A stretch of 56,643 nucleotides of DNA from an uncultured Lachnospiraceae bacterium (lineage in GTDB: Bacteria > Bacillota > Clostridia > Lachnospirales > Lachnospiraceae). This document shows positions 8,323-16,521 of the stretch, in pieces; the first letter of the stretch is position 1; each line of letters opens with the position of its first letter. Where the stretch lies: the NCBI GenBank assembly GCA_910589105.1, contig CAJUST010000014.1, positions 1-56,643 on the forward strand. The letters run 5' to 3'. Position numbers and translations under genes: made by a program. The notes beneath the pieces are model-generated. The model ran no database searches. It was not told the origin of the DNA and was given only the letters and a program-made list of their open reading frames with translations.

Positions 8323-10284
8323 TTACGCAATTTCCGCGCCGGAAGGCATATCCTTTTCCGGCTTCATTAAGGCAAGCTCTCCATTCTCGTTTTCCGCGCA
8401 AAGCAGCATTCCTTCCGAAAGGACGCCCGCTAATTTTGCCGGCTTTAAGTTTACAAGAACCATTACTTTTTTCCCAACCATTTCTTCCGGCTGGTAATAT
8501 TTCCGGATACCGGAAACAATCTGTTTCACTTGGCTTCCAATTTTAACTTGTGAGCAAAGCAGCTTCTTCGATTTTTCCACCGCCTTACACTCGATAATTT
8601 CTCCAACCTGAAATTGCATTTTCATAAAATCATCAAAAGTAATTTCTTCTTTCGACTCAATGTCAATCCCAGATTCTTCCGGTTTTTCTTTTGCTTCTTC
8701 CTGTGTCTGCGGGTTCATTTCCTCAACTTTTTTCAACACTTCCTCCAAATCCAGCCTTGCAAATAAAATTTCCGGTTTTTCCGTCACGCGGTTTCCGCTC
8801 ACATAATGCCCAAATGTCCCCAATTCGTCATACGGGATTTCCTCTGCATGAAGCTGCGCTAAAATTTTCTCTGCCGTTTTCGGCATGAAGCTTTTTAAAA
8901 GCGTCGCCCCGATTGTAATGCTCTCCGCTAAATTATATAAGACAGCCGCAAGCCTCGGCCGTGAAGCTTCTTCTTTTGCAAGCAGCCATGGCGTTGTCTC
9001 GTCTATATATTTATTGCAGCGTTTAAACAGCAAAAACACTTCCGTAATTGCGTCCGCTACCCGCAGTTTTTCCATTTTTGCCGTTACCTTTTCCACGGCG
9101 GAGACAGCCGTTTGTTTTAAATCTTCATCTACCGCTTCACTTACGCCGCTGTTTTCCACTATTCCGTCAAAATATTTATTGCTCATTGAAACTGTGCGGT
9201 TGACAAGGTTCCCTAATGTGTTTGCCAAATCGGAATTTATCCGCTCTACCATCAGTTCCCATGTAATTACGCCGTCATTGTCAAACGGCATCTCATGCAG
9301 TACAAAATAACGCGCCGCGTCAACGCCAAATACTTCTGCCAGCTCATCTGCATACAGCACATTTCCTTTTGACTTGCTCATTTTTCCGTTTCCCTGCAAA
9401 AGCCACGGGTGCCCAAATACCTGCTTTGGCAAAGGAAGATCTAACGCCATCAAAAAAATCGGCCAGTAAATCGTATGGAAGCGGATAATGTCTTTTCCAA
9501 TTAAATGCAAATCCGCCGGCCAGTTCTTTTGGAATAATTCACTTGAATTGCCGTCTGCATCATAACCGATTTTCGTAATGTAATTTGTCAGGGCGTCTAA
9601 CCAGACATAAACGACATGCTTCGGGTCAAAATCCACCGGAATCCCCCAATGGAAGGAAGTTCTCGACACGCACAAATCCTGAAGCCCCGGAAGCAAAAAG
9701 TTATTCATCATTTCATTTTTACGGGAAACCGGCTGGATAAATTCCGGATGCGCATTGATGTGCGCAATCAGCCGGTCTGCATATTTACTCATTTTAAAGA
9801 AATACGCTTCTTCCTTTGCTGGTTTCACCTCACGACCGCAATCTGGGCACTTGCCGTCCACTAACTGGGATTCCGTCCAAAACGATTCACAAGGCGTACA
9901 GTAAAGCCCCTCATAAGCTCCCTTATAAATATCCCCTTTTTCATATAATTTATGAAAAATCTTCTGCACTTGTTCTTCGTGATCCGCATCTGTCGTCCGC
10001 ACAAAATTGTCATAAGAAGAATCCATTAAATCCCAGATGCGCCGGACTTCCCCCGCAATTTTGTCTACATGCTCTTTTGGCGTAATTTTGGCGGCTTGCG
10101 CCTTCTCCTCAATCTTTTGCCCATGTTCGTCCGTGCCTGTCTGAAAATACACATCATAGCCTTCCTGACGCTTAAATCGGGCAATCGCATCCGCTAATAC
10201 AATTTCGTATGTGTTCCCAATATGCGGCTTGCCAGACGTATAGGCAATCGCGGTCGTCATATAATATTTTCCTTTATTCTTCAT
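8323..10284 (-). CDS. metG: Methionine--tRNA ligase
   Basis: Charges tRNA-Met. The 653-aa class I synthetase shows the HIGH-like element AYTSGKPHIGNTYE at the N-terminus, a zinc knuckle with CTPC and CPDC (about residues 127-147), and the KMSKSKGN loop near 300. A C-terminal tRNA-binding OB domain (about 550-653, ITFDDFMKMQFQVGEI) makes it the dimeric type. The ATG has a strong AAGGAGG site. It is preceded by a T-box leader ending in a terminator, so expression should rise when tRNA-Met is uncharged. The 116 bases after it hold no clear terminator. Confidence 0.98.
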   Translation of the reverse strand: MKNKGKYYMTTAIAYTSGKPHIGNTYEIVLADAIARFKRQEGYDVYFQTGTDEHGQKIEEKAQAAKITPKEHVDKIAGEVRRIWDLMDSSYDNFVRTTDADHEEQVQKIFHKLYEKGDIYKGAYEGLYCTPCESFWTESQLVDGKCPDCGREVKPAKEEAYFFKMSKYADRLIAHINAHPEFIQPVSRKNEMMNNFLLPGLQDLCVSRTSFHWGIPVDFDPKHVVYVWLDALTNYITKIGYDADGNSSELFQKNWPADLHLIGKDIIRFHTIYWPIFLMALDLPLPKQVFGHPWLLQGNGKMSKSKGNVLYADELAEVFGVDAARYFVLHEMPFDNDGVITWELMVERINSDLANTLGNLVNRTVSMSNKYFDGIVENSGVSEAVDEDLKQTAVSAVEKVTAKMEKLRVADAITEVFLLFKRCNKYIDETTPWLLAKEEASRPRLAAVLYNLAESITIGATLLKSFMPKTAEKILAQLHAEEIPYDELGTFGHYVSGNRVTEKPEILFARLDLEEVLKKVEEMNPQTQEEAKEKPEESGIDIESKEEITFDDFMKMQFQVGEIIECKAVEKSKKLLCSQVKIGSQVKQIVSGIRKYYQPEEMVGKKVMVLVNLKPAKLAGVLSEGMLLCAENENGELALMKPEKDMPSGAEIA

Positions 10285-10302
10285 AAAAGCCTCCTTGAAA
10301 CT

Positions 10303-10590
10303 AAAAAAATCCCGTCTTCCATTTTATGAAGACGAGATGATTCCCGTGTTACCACTTCAGTTCATTCCTGCCTTGCGGCAGAAACCTCTGCGCGTACAGC
10401 ATACTGCAATACGCTTCCGCTGTAACAGGCGGAACCTGTTTGGGATTATCCGCCGCCACATCTGCCGCGGTTCATTCCAACTGCTCTAAAGCCATTTTCC
10501 ATGGAGCTTCCGCCATCTCCTCCCAGCCCTGCCGAAACAGTAGAGATTTCTCTTGGGGCTTCCCTTCCATGTACTCTCTTTTTCACTGCA
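10303..10590 (-). promoter_or_regulatory. T-box leader controlling metG (Met specifier)
   Basis: On the minus strand the metG leader has the parts of a T-box. Stem I carries AGTA (10572-10575) next to a CATGG/CCATG stem. GAA follows the stem (10497-10499), then A, then ATG at 10493-10495 and a purine, which fits a loop-E specifier loop reading methionine. The tRNA-acceptor pairing box appears as GTGGTAACACGG near 10343-10356. A terminator hairpin with arms ATCTCGTCTTC and GAAGACGGGAT and a T run lies at 10303-10337, just before the metG ribosome site. This occupies most of the 10285-10677 gap; its 5' limit is approximate. Confidence 0.92.
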
Positions 10591-10677
10591 TTTACTGTGT
10601 TTAGAGTAACACGCCGCTATGTATTCTGTCAAGTTGGTTTTTCAACAAGCTCTATTACGTTTTTCCAACAAGCTCCA

Positions 10678-11514
10678 TTACGTTGATTGCCATGTTTTTA
10701 ATGGCTGATAACAAGCATCTTCATATTTCTTTAATGCCTGCCGGTAAACGCTTCCCGGAATCATATGTGAATTTCCGGCTTCCCGTATTTTCCCATTTAC
10801 AATCTCACATTTTGTTCCATTGATGATAAATTCCCTGCTTGTGTCCACTCCCAATTCGTCCAGCAAATCAAAAAGCATCGGCATACTGTCTTGATGAAGA
10901 TCCAATATCGCAGAAGAACACTGTTGATCTGCGAACCGGATCAGGGCGTCTAAGCCTAAAACAAGACTGTTCAGATTTTTGTTATTTGTTTCAGTTTCAT
11001 ATCCTTCCACGGAAACGCAATTTCGGTTAATTTGAATTGCATACCCATTTTCCAAATCAATTCTGTCGCCAACTGCAAGGTTTATGCTGTTATCCGATGG
11101 ATTATATCCCTGAGAATGAACGGTGCGGTAAGGCTGTGTCATTTTCTCCGATGAGAAGAAACTTGAATCCACATAAGTAAAAGGCGATGCGGCATATGCC
11201 GTTAAAATTTTCCCGCCATTCACCGAATAATGCGCCGTTGCCGCATCTTCAATTTCACAAGTCACTTCAATTTCTTCGCCCGTCTGCATTAGATCCATAG
11301 CCTGCTTCGAATTTGGGGCAAATACTTCAAACAGTGTTTTTAGTTCGCTTTTTCTTTTTGCATCAAACCCATTTAAGGAATCAAGCGTCTCCTCATCATA
11401 TTCTCCGTTAAAATAATCCACAAAATCGTCCTGCGATCCATCTGAAGCCGATAACTTTCCCGTTGCAGGATTGTAGGTATACTTATAAACGCTTCCAACT
11501 CCGCTTACGCCCAT
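10678..11514 (-). CDS. Unrecognised protein, third gene of a minus-strand trio (278 aa)
   Basis: Family not recognised. I chose the ATG at 11514 (MGVSGVGSVYKYTYNP) because a strong AAAGGGGAGGG site sits just upstream; the longer frame from 11550 would overlap the previous gene. There is no signal peptide or membrane span. The N-terminus is rich in G, S, Y and T and resembles the short Gly/Ser-rich openings of its neighbour. The middle is acidic and probably globular. A hydrophobic helical stretch (NLNSLVLGLDALIRFADQQ, about 180-200) and a C-terminal SVYRQALKKYEDA follow. It directly follows the 185-aa gene and is probably co-transcribed and functionally linked with it. Confidence 0.7.
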   Translation of the reverse strand: MGVSGVGSVYKYTYNPATGKLSASDGSQDDFVDYFNGEYDEETLDSLNGFDAKRKSELKTLFEVFAPNSKQAMDLMQTGEEIEVTCEIEDAATAHYSVNGGKILTAYAASPFTYVDSSFFSSEKMTQPYRTVHSQGYNPSDNSINLAVGDRIDLENGYAIQINRNCVSVEGYETETNNKNLNSLVLGLDALIRFADQQCSSAILDLHQDSMPMLFDLLDELGVDTSREFIINGTKCEIVNGKIREAGNSHMIPGSVYRQALKKYEDACYQPLKTWQST

Positions 11515-11530
11515 AGCTCTGCCCTCCCCT

Positions 11531-12088
11531 TTATAATTTGTCTCTGTCAATAAAATTCTGGTACATGCGCATACTATATGTATAATAGGAAACTAACTGC
11601 TGCTGTTTTAAGACTTTCATATCTTGAATTTGCCTGCGGAACGCATCCATAAAATTTTTTCTGTCATTTAGCCCCATATCCCCATAACACATTGGCAATG
11701 AGCTTAACCCGTCTTTTTTATCTACGCCCAAATGCGCTTCTAATGCCCGCATCTCTACTAACGTCGCATTACGTGGATTAATTTGATTAATATGAATTGT
11801 CCGTTCAAATTCATTTCCGTCTTCATCTACGCCCTTCGCTTTTACAATCGGATCTTCCTCTGTCGATTCGGGCGTATATTTGATATAGAAAGACAAGCCC
11901 GTTCCATTGCCGCCGGAATAAATCATATCGTCTGTTTTTAGATAAACCGTGTGCGTTTTTGGAGCTTGTTTTTGTACCTTAACCATATTTTTTTGCTGCT
12001 CAAATTCAGCGGAAGATGATTTGTTTTGATTTGCTTTCGCTGTTCTCCATGCCGGATACCCTGTTGTTGTAATTGGATTAATTCCCAT
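11531..12088 (-). CDS. Unrecognised protein, second gene of the trio (185 aa)
   Basis: Family not recognised. The protein begins MGINPITTTGYPAW and lacks a signal peptide, so it is probably cytoplasmic or exported by a non-Sec route. Residues 45-105 look like a beta-rich domain (TVYLKTDDMIYSGG, LSFYIKYTPE, EFERTIHINQINP). The remainder is helical with a Gln/Tyr/Met-rich C-terminus (QQQLVSYYTYSMRMYQNF). A clear AAAGGAGG site precedes the ATG. It lies 14 bases after the 208-aa gene and upstream of the 278-aa gene. All three appear to be one operon. Confidence 0.72.
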   Translation of the reverse strand: MGINPITTTGYPAWRTAKANQNKSSSAEFEQQKNMVKVQKQAPKTHTVYLKTDDMIYSGGNGTGLSFYIKYTPESTEEDPIVKAKGVDEDGNEFERTIHINQINPRNATLVEMRALEAHLGVDKKDGLSSLPMCYGDMGLNDRKNFMDAFRRQIQDMKVLKQQQLVSYYTYSMRMYQNFIDRDKL

Positions 12089-12102
12089 AGTTGATTCCTC
12101 CT

Positions 12103-12729
12103 TTATTCTTCTTCCATTGTTTCTAAAACTGTAAGTCCATAATCGTAAAACGGAAGAGGCATCGGCGTTTGCTGGCCGTTTTCTCTGCCTTCCGCCAAAG
12201 CGGCATAAAACTCTTTCATTGTAAGATGTTTTGCAGCCGCTTTTTGGTCTAGCATTTCATCATACTGTTCCTGAAGTTTTTTCCGCCGTTTTGCCCTGCG
12301 TTCCCAAAAGCTTTCTTCTTTTTCCATTGCAGGATTTCCGCCGCCAAAGCTTTGCCCGTAAGATTCTTCTTTTGAAGCCCCAAAGCGCAGGACGGAATAA
12401 TTTTGGCTGTGGAAACGGTCGTTGAATGAAAAATTTGCCCGTATTGCTTCCAATACTTCCGCTTCATATTCAGGGTTCTGCTTCATCGCTTCAAATCCTT
12501 GGTCTGTAATTTGTATGCTCCACTGCCAGCCGGATTGTGACGAATGGATTGGGATCTTCGATATTTTATCGTAGATATACTCTTTGTATTCGTCCATAGA
12601 CATTTTCCTGTTTTGCTTTTTTGCCAAGGTATCCAGAAAATCTGCAGGACTTTTTTTCTCTCCATAAATATTCATAAAATTGCGGTACATTTTTGTCATA
12701 CTGTTGACCTGAATCGAATGATTTCCCAT
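12103..12729 (-). CDS. Unrecognised protein, first gene of the trio (208 aa)
   Basis: Family not recognised. I start it at ATG 12729 (MGNHSIQVNSMTKMYRNF), which has an AAAGGAG site. The longer open frame upstream runs through the terminator of the preceding gene and is not believable as coding. The protein is soluble and helical: a segment SMDEYKEYIYDKISKIPIH at about 40-58, an aromatic core (SGWQWSIQITDQGFEAM), and a strongly charged coiled-coil-like region (ERRAKRRKKLQEQYDEM) at about 145-165. With the next two genes it forms a compact operon of similarly styled small proteins. Function cannot be inferred. Confidence 0.7.
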   Translation of the reverse strand: MGNHSIQVNSMTKMYRNFMNIYGEKKSPADFLDTLAKKQNRKMSMDEYKEYIYDKISKIPIHSSQSGWQWSIQITDQGFEAMKQNPEYEAEVLEAIRANFSFNDRFHSQNYSVLRFGASKEESYGQSFGGGNPAMEKEESFWERRAKRRKKLQEQYDEMLDQKAAAKHLTMKEFYAALAEGRENGQQTPMPLPFYDYGLTVLETMEEE

Positions 12730-12827
12730 GATGCTCCTTTCTTTATATTTTTTATTTTTGCCATATATGTTCTTCTGTATTTCATACGAATGGGACAAAG
12801 GAAAAGTTTCATTTTTTTCTAAAAATA

Positions 12828-12857
12828 TAAAAAAACCGCCTCTCTTTTGAGTGACGG
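12828..12857 (-). terminator. Terminator after the zinc-ribbon gene
   Basis: Stem CCGTCACTC / GAGAGGCGG (one or two mismatches) with a TTTT-class loop and a run of T on the minus strand. It lies between the zinc-ribbon gene and the trio. Confidence 0.8.
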
Positions 12858-12897
12858 CTTTCATAGCCTGTTTTTTGATATGTGAGAACCGCATCTA

Positions 12898-13350
12898 TTA
12901 CAGTTTAGAATCGCTTGGCGTCTCTTTCTCTAGTGAAACATTCGGCTCGTTTGGCGCAGTTGGCTGTTCTGATTCTTCAAAAGCGGCGTCTTCTACAATG
13001 ATGGAAAGTTTTGCGCCGCAGACACTGCAATATTCAGCGGTTTCTGCTGACTCCGCCCCGCATTCCGGACATTTTCTGGCTCCCTTTAATTCCAGAATCT
13101 GCCGCTGCATACGGGCAATGTCCTCTAATGCTTCTTCTATTAAACTAAACTGCGCTTCTTCTTTTACGTTTTCGCCTTTGCGCTGTTCATAGTAGGCCTT
13201 ACCAAGCGATAAATACTGCTCTTTGATAAAGTCTTCTTTTGCCCTGATATCCAATCGTAGTTTCGCGATGCCGGACACATCTTTCGCTTTCTGTGTCACG
13301 TCTTTCCCAACCGTTAAAATCGTATCTCCAATCTTTTCAAATAAATCCAT
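12898..13350 (-). CDS. Zinc-ribbon protein with N-terminal coiled coil (150 aa)
   Basis: The ATG at 13350 is favoured because of a GGAAGGAG site; an upstream ATG at 13398 would add 16 unlikely residues. Residues 1-85 are helical (DLFEKIGDTILTVGKDVTQKAKD and a charged heptad-like stretch). Two CxxC pairs follow, CPECGAES and CSVCGAKL at about residues 94-114, a classic double-CxxC zinc ribbon. The last 35 residues are acidic and probably disordered. Similar small zinc-ribbon proteins are common in Clostridia, where their role is unknown. It appears to be a single-gene unit ending at the terminator at 12828-12857. Confidence 0.85.
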   Translation of the reverse strand: MDLFEKIGDTILTVGKDVTQKAKDVSGIAKLRLDIRAKEDFIKEQYLSLGKAYYEQRKGENVKEEAQFSLIEEALEDIARMQRQILELKGARKCPECGAESAETAEYCSVCGAKLSIIVEDAAFEESEQPTAPNEPNVSLEKETPSDSKL

Positions 13351-13547
13351 AGTCTGGCTCCTTCCATATTTTGTTTCGGCTTTAAAACCGCCTTTCATGA
13401 TTCGTTTATGGAACTTTTTCTAATTATATAGCAAAATGGATTTTTTGCATAGTCAGAACACATGGTCTGCGTTCTTTTTTTCTCTGTGACTGAGCGCCGC
13501 ATACATTTCGGACTTCGGATTCCATCTAAAATTACCCGCCTGAACGA

Positions 13548-13616
13548 ACCTGTTACCGCTTATTTTTTACCACTTGCCAAAATTCTATTTACAGCAGCCG
13601 TAATTTTAGATAGGAT
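13548..13616 (+). promoter_or_regulatory. Probable promoter of the LytTR gene with possible direct-repeat operator
   Basis: A -35 TTTACA (13588-13593), 17-base spacer and -10 TAGGAT (13611-13616) precede the LytTR gene. Just upstream, ACCTGTTAC (13548-13556) and ACCACTTGC (13569-13577) are imperfect direct repeats starting 21 bases apart, the phase used by LytTR-type regulators. The repeat match is weak. Confidence 0.45.
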
Positions 13617-13639
13617 AACAAACAATAAGGGAGAGCATT

Positions 13640-14101
13640 ATGAAAATAAGCATTGAATTTGACACGACATTATCTGAGAATGAAATCATAATCCGCTGCG
13701 CCACACTCAATGAAGAAATCCAAAAGCTTCAGTCTGCCATTACAGACATTACGCTTGGCGCCCGAAAGTTTATCTGTTACCAAAAAGAAAAAGAGTTTTA
13801 TCTCCCGTTAGATGAAATCCTCTTTTTCGAAACGGAATCCGGACAGATACGCGCCCATACCAAAATGGAGGTCTATCAGACAAAGCTGAAGCTTTATGAG
13901 CTGGAAGAACTGCTTCCCGGCGAATTTATGCGGGTTTCAAAGTCAACGATTCTCAATACGAATCATATTTATTCGATTACAAAGAATCTGGCTTCTTCGA
14001 GTGTCGTTGAATTTTCGGGCACCCATAAACAGGTTTACGTATCCCGTTATTACTATAAACCACTTAAATTCAAATTAGAAGAAAAGAGGAGTTTACCATG
14101 A
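13640..14101 (+). CDS. LytTR-domain DNA-binding regulator
   Basis: A 153-aa stand-alone regulator. The LytTR domain spans about residues 45-150: the ICYQKEKEFYLPLDEILFFETESGQIRAHT strands, MRVSKSTILNTNHI, then YVSRYYYKPLKFKL. The N-terminal 45 residues are short and helical, and no receiver domain is present, so it is not a classical response regulator. The start ATG has a GGGAG site. Its stop overlaps the following membrane gene by four bases (ATGA), the usual coupling of LytTR regulators with small membrane partners. It probably controls its own operon. Confidence 0.93.
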   Translation: MKISIEFDTTLSENEIIIRCATLNEEIQKLQSAITDITLGARKFICYQKEKEFYLPLDEILFFETESGQIRAHTKMEVYQTKLKLYELEELLPGEFMRVSKSTILNTNHIYSITKNLASSSVVEFSGTHKQVYVSRYYYKPLKFKLEEKRSLP

Positions 14102-14796
14102 AAAACAAAAATTATTTCTGGGGAATTATTTTTATCCTAGTGGCAGTTTCTATCTTGCTTAGAAATTTTTATTTTTTCCCAGCCATTCATTCGTCAAGAC
14201 TTTTGATTACAATACTGCTGGTTTACTTTATTGCTAAAAATATTACATGCCGCAATTTTTTCGGCATTCTGCTTCCGGCGGCGTTTATTTATCTGCTCTA
14301 TGACGAATACCTGCCGTTTGCATTTTTGTCGCCGTTTTCCATACTGGCCGCCGCTGTATTTGGTAGCATAGGTCTGACATTTCTGTTCCCGCCTCATACG
14401 TCATATAAACCGGATTTTAGTTTTAGCCCGGAAATGGGAGAAAGCTCTTATAATAACCAGTCAGATGTGTCTTGCAGTGTTACGTTTGCCGGATGCACGA
14501 AATATTTTGAATCAGATGATTTCCGCCGCGCCTATTTAAAATGCTCTTTCGGCGCATTAAAGGCCTATTTTGATCATGCCAAAATAACAGGGTCTTCCGC
14601 TGAAATCTATGTTGAAAATTCATTTGGGGAAACGAATTTATTTCTGCCAAAAGAATGGGACGTCCATGTGGACGCCACATCCACTTTTGGCAATATTACA
14701 GAAATCCACAAACCTTCCATAATCCCAAGTGGCGCGCCCACTGTATTAATTCATGGAAACGTCAGTTTTGGGGACTGTAAAATATTCTATATTTAA
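14098..14796 (+). CDS. LiaF-like membrane protein (cell-wall stress type)
   Basis: 232 aa. Residues 1-100 hold about four hydrophobic segments resembling a LiaI/LiaF-type membrane region. The C-terminal half (about 130-232) has the repeated pattern of the LiaF C-terminal domain: YLKCSFGALKAYFDHAKI, EIYVENSFGETNLFLP, ATSTFGNI, GNVSFGDCKIF. In known systems such proteins inhibit or sense a regulator at the membrane; here the partner would be the upstream LytTR protein, with which it overlaps by four bases. Its 3' end overlaps the convergent FtsW-like gene by 51 bases, so the last 17 codons are read on both strands. Confidence 0.88.
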   Translation: MKNKNYFWGIIFILVAVSILLRNFYFFPAIHSSRLLITILLVYFIAKNITCRNFFGILLPAAFIYLLYDEYLPFAFLSPFSILAAAVFGSIGLTFLFPPHTSYKPDFSFSPEMGESSYNNQSDVSCSVTFAGCTKYFESDDFRRAYLKCSFGALKAYFDHAKITGSSAEIYVENSFGETNLFLPKEWDVHVDATSTFGNITEIHKPSIIPSGAPTVLIHGNVSFGDCKIFYI

Positions 14797-16101
14797 ATTT
14801 TTATAGCGGTATACGCTAAGAATGATCCCTGCCAATAGATAACTGACTGCAATGCCTGTTCCGGTATATGAGAAAAATGGCAGAAAAGTTGCAGTCACGG
14901 GAAATAATCCAAAATTTTCCCCGATATTTAAAAGCGTATTTATAAAAAGCGTAAGCCCGCTCCCAAACCCCATCATCATTCCAAGCTGGTTTTTCTGGGT
15001 AAATGCAATCCGAAAAGCTTTTGCCGCAACCAGACAAAGCAACAGACAGAGCGTAATTGCCGCTACTAATCCATAATAACCGGATAGGAACGTTAAGATA
15101 TAATCACTGTAATAATCCGGCAAGCTTCCGGCAGTGTCATTGCCTGTCCCAAATAAACGGCAGTTTTTCAGATTATCCAAAATTGCTTTTCCCACATAAC
15201 TGTTTGAGGCGCTGTAATTTTGCATAAAATATAAAATTCTGTCCTGCTGATAAACGGGCAAAAAGGATAATCTGACGCCATTTATTAGGAGAGCCGCTAT
15301 GCCAAGGGGCGTAAAAGCCAGCAATCCCCAATAAATCCCCAGCGCAATTTTTTTGGGGACCGTAAACCAGCCCTTCCAAACAGCCGCCGAAAACATGACA
15401 GACAGGATCAGCAATAAACTGCCCGCCAAACTAATGCTTGGGATTTTACAGGCAAGCCAGACCGGATAAAATAGAAAAAGAAGAACCGATCCAAGCCCTT
15501 TAAAACCGGTTCCGCGGTAACGGTACAATACTGCGCCATACAAAGGAGCGTATAAAAACATTAGATAAACGGGAGAAAGAAGAACCGGCCCTATTTTACC
15601 GTACCCCGAACTTCCATTTAATGTTATCCCGGTAAATAGAATATTTACGGTAAATGCCGTTAGAAACAACAGCGCTGCCAGTTTTTCTTTTCCTGCTAAA
15701 ATGCTGTAATCCAGACGGTATACAAGCAGCATTCCCAAAAACCCAATCCCGATGCAAGACGTGGCGCTCAGAATATAATCCTTTTGCGTCTTATGGGCAA
15801 TTTCCTCTGCTCCAAGCCCGATTGCAATATGGATAACAATGCTGATTACAGCAACGATTGCCATAAGCGCTATCATATCCCACGCCATTTGAGGTCTGTG
15901 AATCCGATCTAGTTTAACGCCTGTCTCTACGGGATCTCCCATATCTTTTACAGCAAGCTGCATAGCTTTTTCTTCATCCATGCCAAGCGAACGGTTTACT
16001 TCTGCCTGTTCCTGTAAGTGAACGCGTATTTCGTCTTCAATCGCCGGCAATGCTTTTTTGTATCGAATTTGTTCTGATAAAATTTTTAAATATTCTTCCA
16101 C
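14746..16101 (-). CDS. HAAS/permease-prefix domain fused to FtsW/RodA-like membrane protein
   Basis: 451 aa from a GTG start at 16101, directly after the padR stop; the GGAGGG inside the padR end serves as its ribosome site. Residues 1-80 are a soluble HAAS-type (permease prefix) domain, EEYLKILSEQIRYKKA to KDMGDPVETG, which partners with PadR regulators. About ten transmembrane segments follow in the FtsW/RodA/SpoVE pattern, with a long extracytoplasmic loop (about 285-340, SYVGKAILDNLKNCRLFGTG). Classical FtsW/RodA enzymes polymerise glycan, but this subgroup has not been shown to. Its end overlaps the LiaF-like gene on the other strand by 51 bases. Confidence 0.88.
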   Translation of the reverse strand: MEEYLKILSEQIRYKKALPAIEDEIRVHLQEQAEVNRSLGMDEEKAMQLAVKDMGDPVETGVKLDRIHRPQMAWDMIALMAIVAVISIVIHIAIGLGAEEIAHKTQKDYILSATSCIGIGFLGMLLVYRLDYSILAGKEKLAALLFLTAFTVNILFTGITLNGSSGYGKIGPVLLSPVYLMFLYAPLYGAVLYRYRGTGFKGLGSVLLFLFYPVWLACKIPSISLAGSLLLILSVMFSAAVWKGWFTVPKKIALGIYWGLLAFTPLGIAALLINGVRLSFLPVYQQDRILYFMQNYSASNSYVGKAILDNLKNCRLFGTGNDTAGSLPDYYSDYILTFLSGYYGLVAAITLCLLLCLVAAKAFRIAFTQKNQLGMMMGFGSGLTLFINTLLNIGENFGLFPVTATFLPFFSYTGTGIAVSYLLAGIILSVYRYKNLNIEYFTVPKTDVSMN

Positions 16102-16103
16102 CG

Positions 16104-16433
16104 CTATCCCTCCATTGCCAGAATTTTTGCCACCGATCCAGCGTATTCTTTCCACTCTGCTTCTTTTTGCTGTAACTGTTTTTTGCCTTCTTTTGTAATG
16201 CTGTAATACTTTCGCGTCTTTCCGGAAGCTTCTGATTCATAGGCATCCAGAAAAGATTTCTCCTCCAACTGATGTAACAGCGGATACAAGGTTCCGGCCT
16301 TAAGTTCAAAAACATTCTCCGAACGTTCCCGGAGCGTTTCTATCATTTCATAGCCATACATATCCTTTTCTGACAGAAGCTTCAGTAAAAGCATCGCCGT
16401 ACTGCCTGATAACAGGCTTTTGTCTGTTTTCAT
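16104..16433 (-). CDS. PadR-family transcriptional regulator
   Basis: 109-aa winged-helix repressor: LLLKLLSEKDMYGYEMIETL (recognition region, about 15-34), LKAGTLYPLLHQLEEKSFL, and KTRKYYSITKEGKKQL wing, ending in a short helical tail. This is the small subfamily-1 PadR layout. It is the first gene of a two-gene unit with the HAAS-FtsW protein, whose start follows the stop by two bases. Two overlapping dyads in its promoter probably serve as its own operator. Confidence 0.95.
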   Translation of the reverse strand: MKTDKSLLSGSTAMLLLKLLSEKDMYGYEMIETLRERSENVFELKAGTLYPLLHQLEEKSFLDAYESEASGKTRKYYSITKEGKKQLQQKEAEWKEYAGSVAKILAMEG

Positions 16434-16461
16434 TGTTTTCCCTCCTTGTATAAATTTCTGT

Positions 16462-16521
16462 TATATAGATATTCTATATATAGATTACCTATATACTAAT
16501 GTTTTATGTGGGAAATGTCAA
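16462..16521 (-). promoter_or_regulatory. Promoter and double dyad operator of the padR-FtsW unit
   Basis: On the minus strand, TTGACA (16516-16521), a 17-base spacer and TAGTAT (16493-16498) form a promoter. Two overlapping perfect dyads TATATAG-N5-CTATATA occupy 16477-16495 and 16462-16480, covering the -10 and the start region. This fits autorepression by PadR. Confidence 0.8.

Noticed and set aside
12729..12894. N-terminal 55-residue extension of the 208-aa gene
   Set aside because: It crosses the zinc-ribbon gene's terminator and lacks a ribosome site, while the ATG at 12729 has one.
13548..13577. Firm LytTR operator
   Set aside because: The direct repeats have the right spacing but match the known consensus poorly; reported only as a possibility in the promoter entry.
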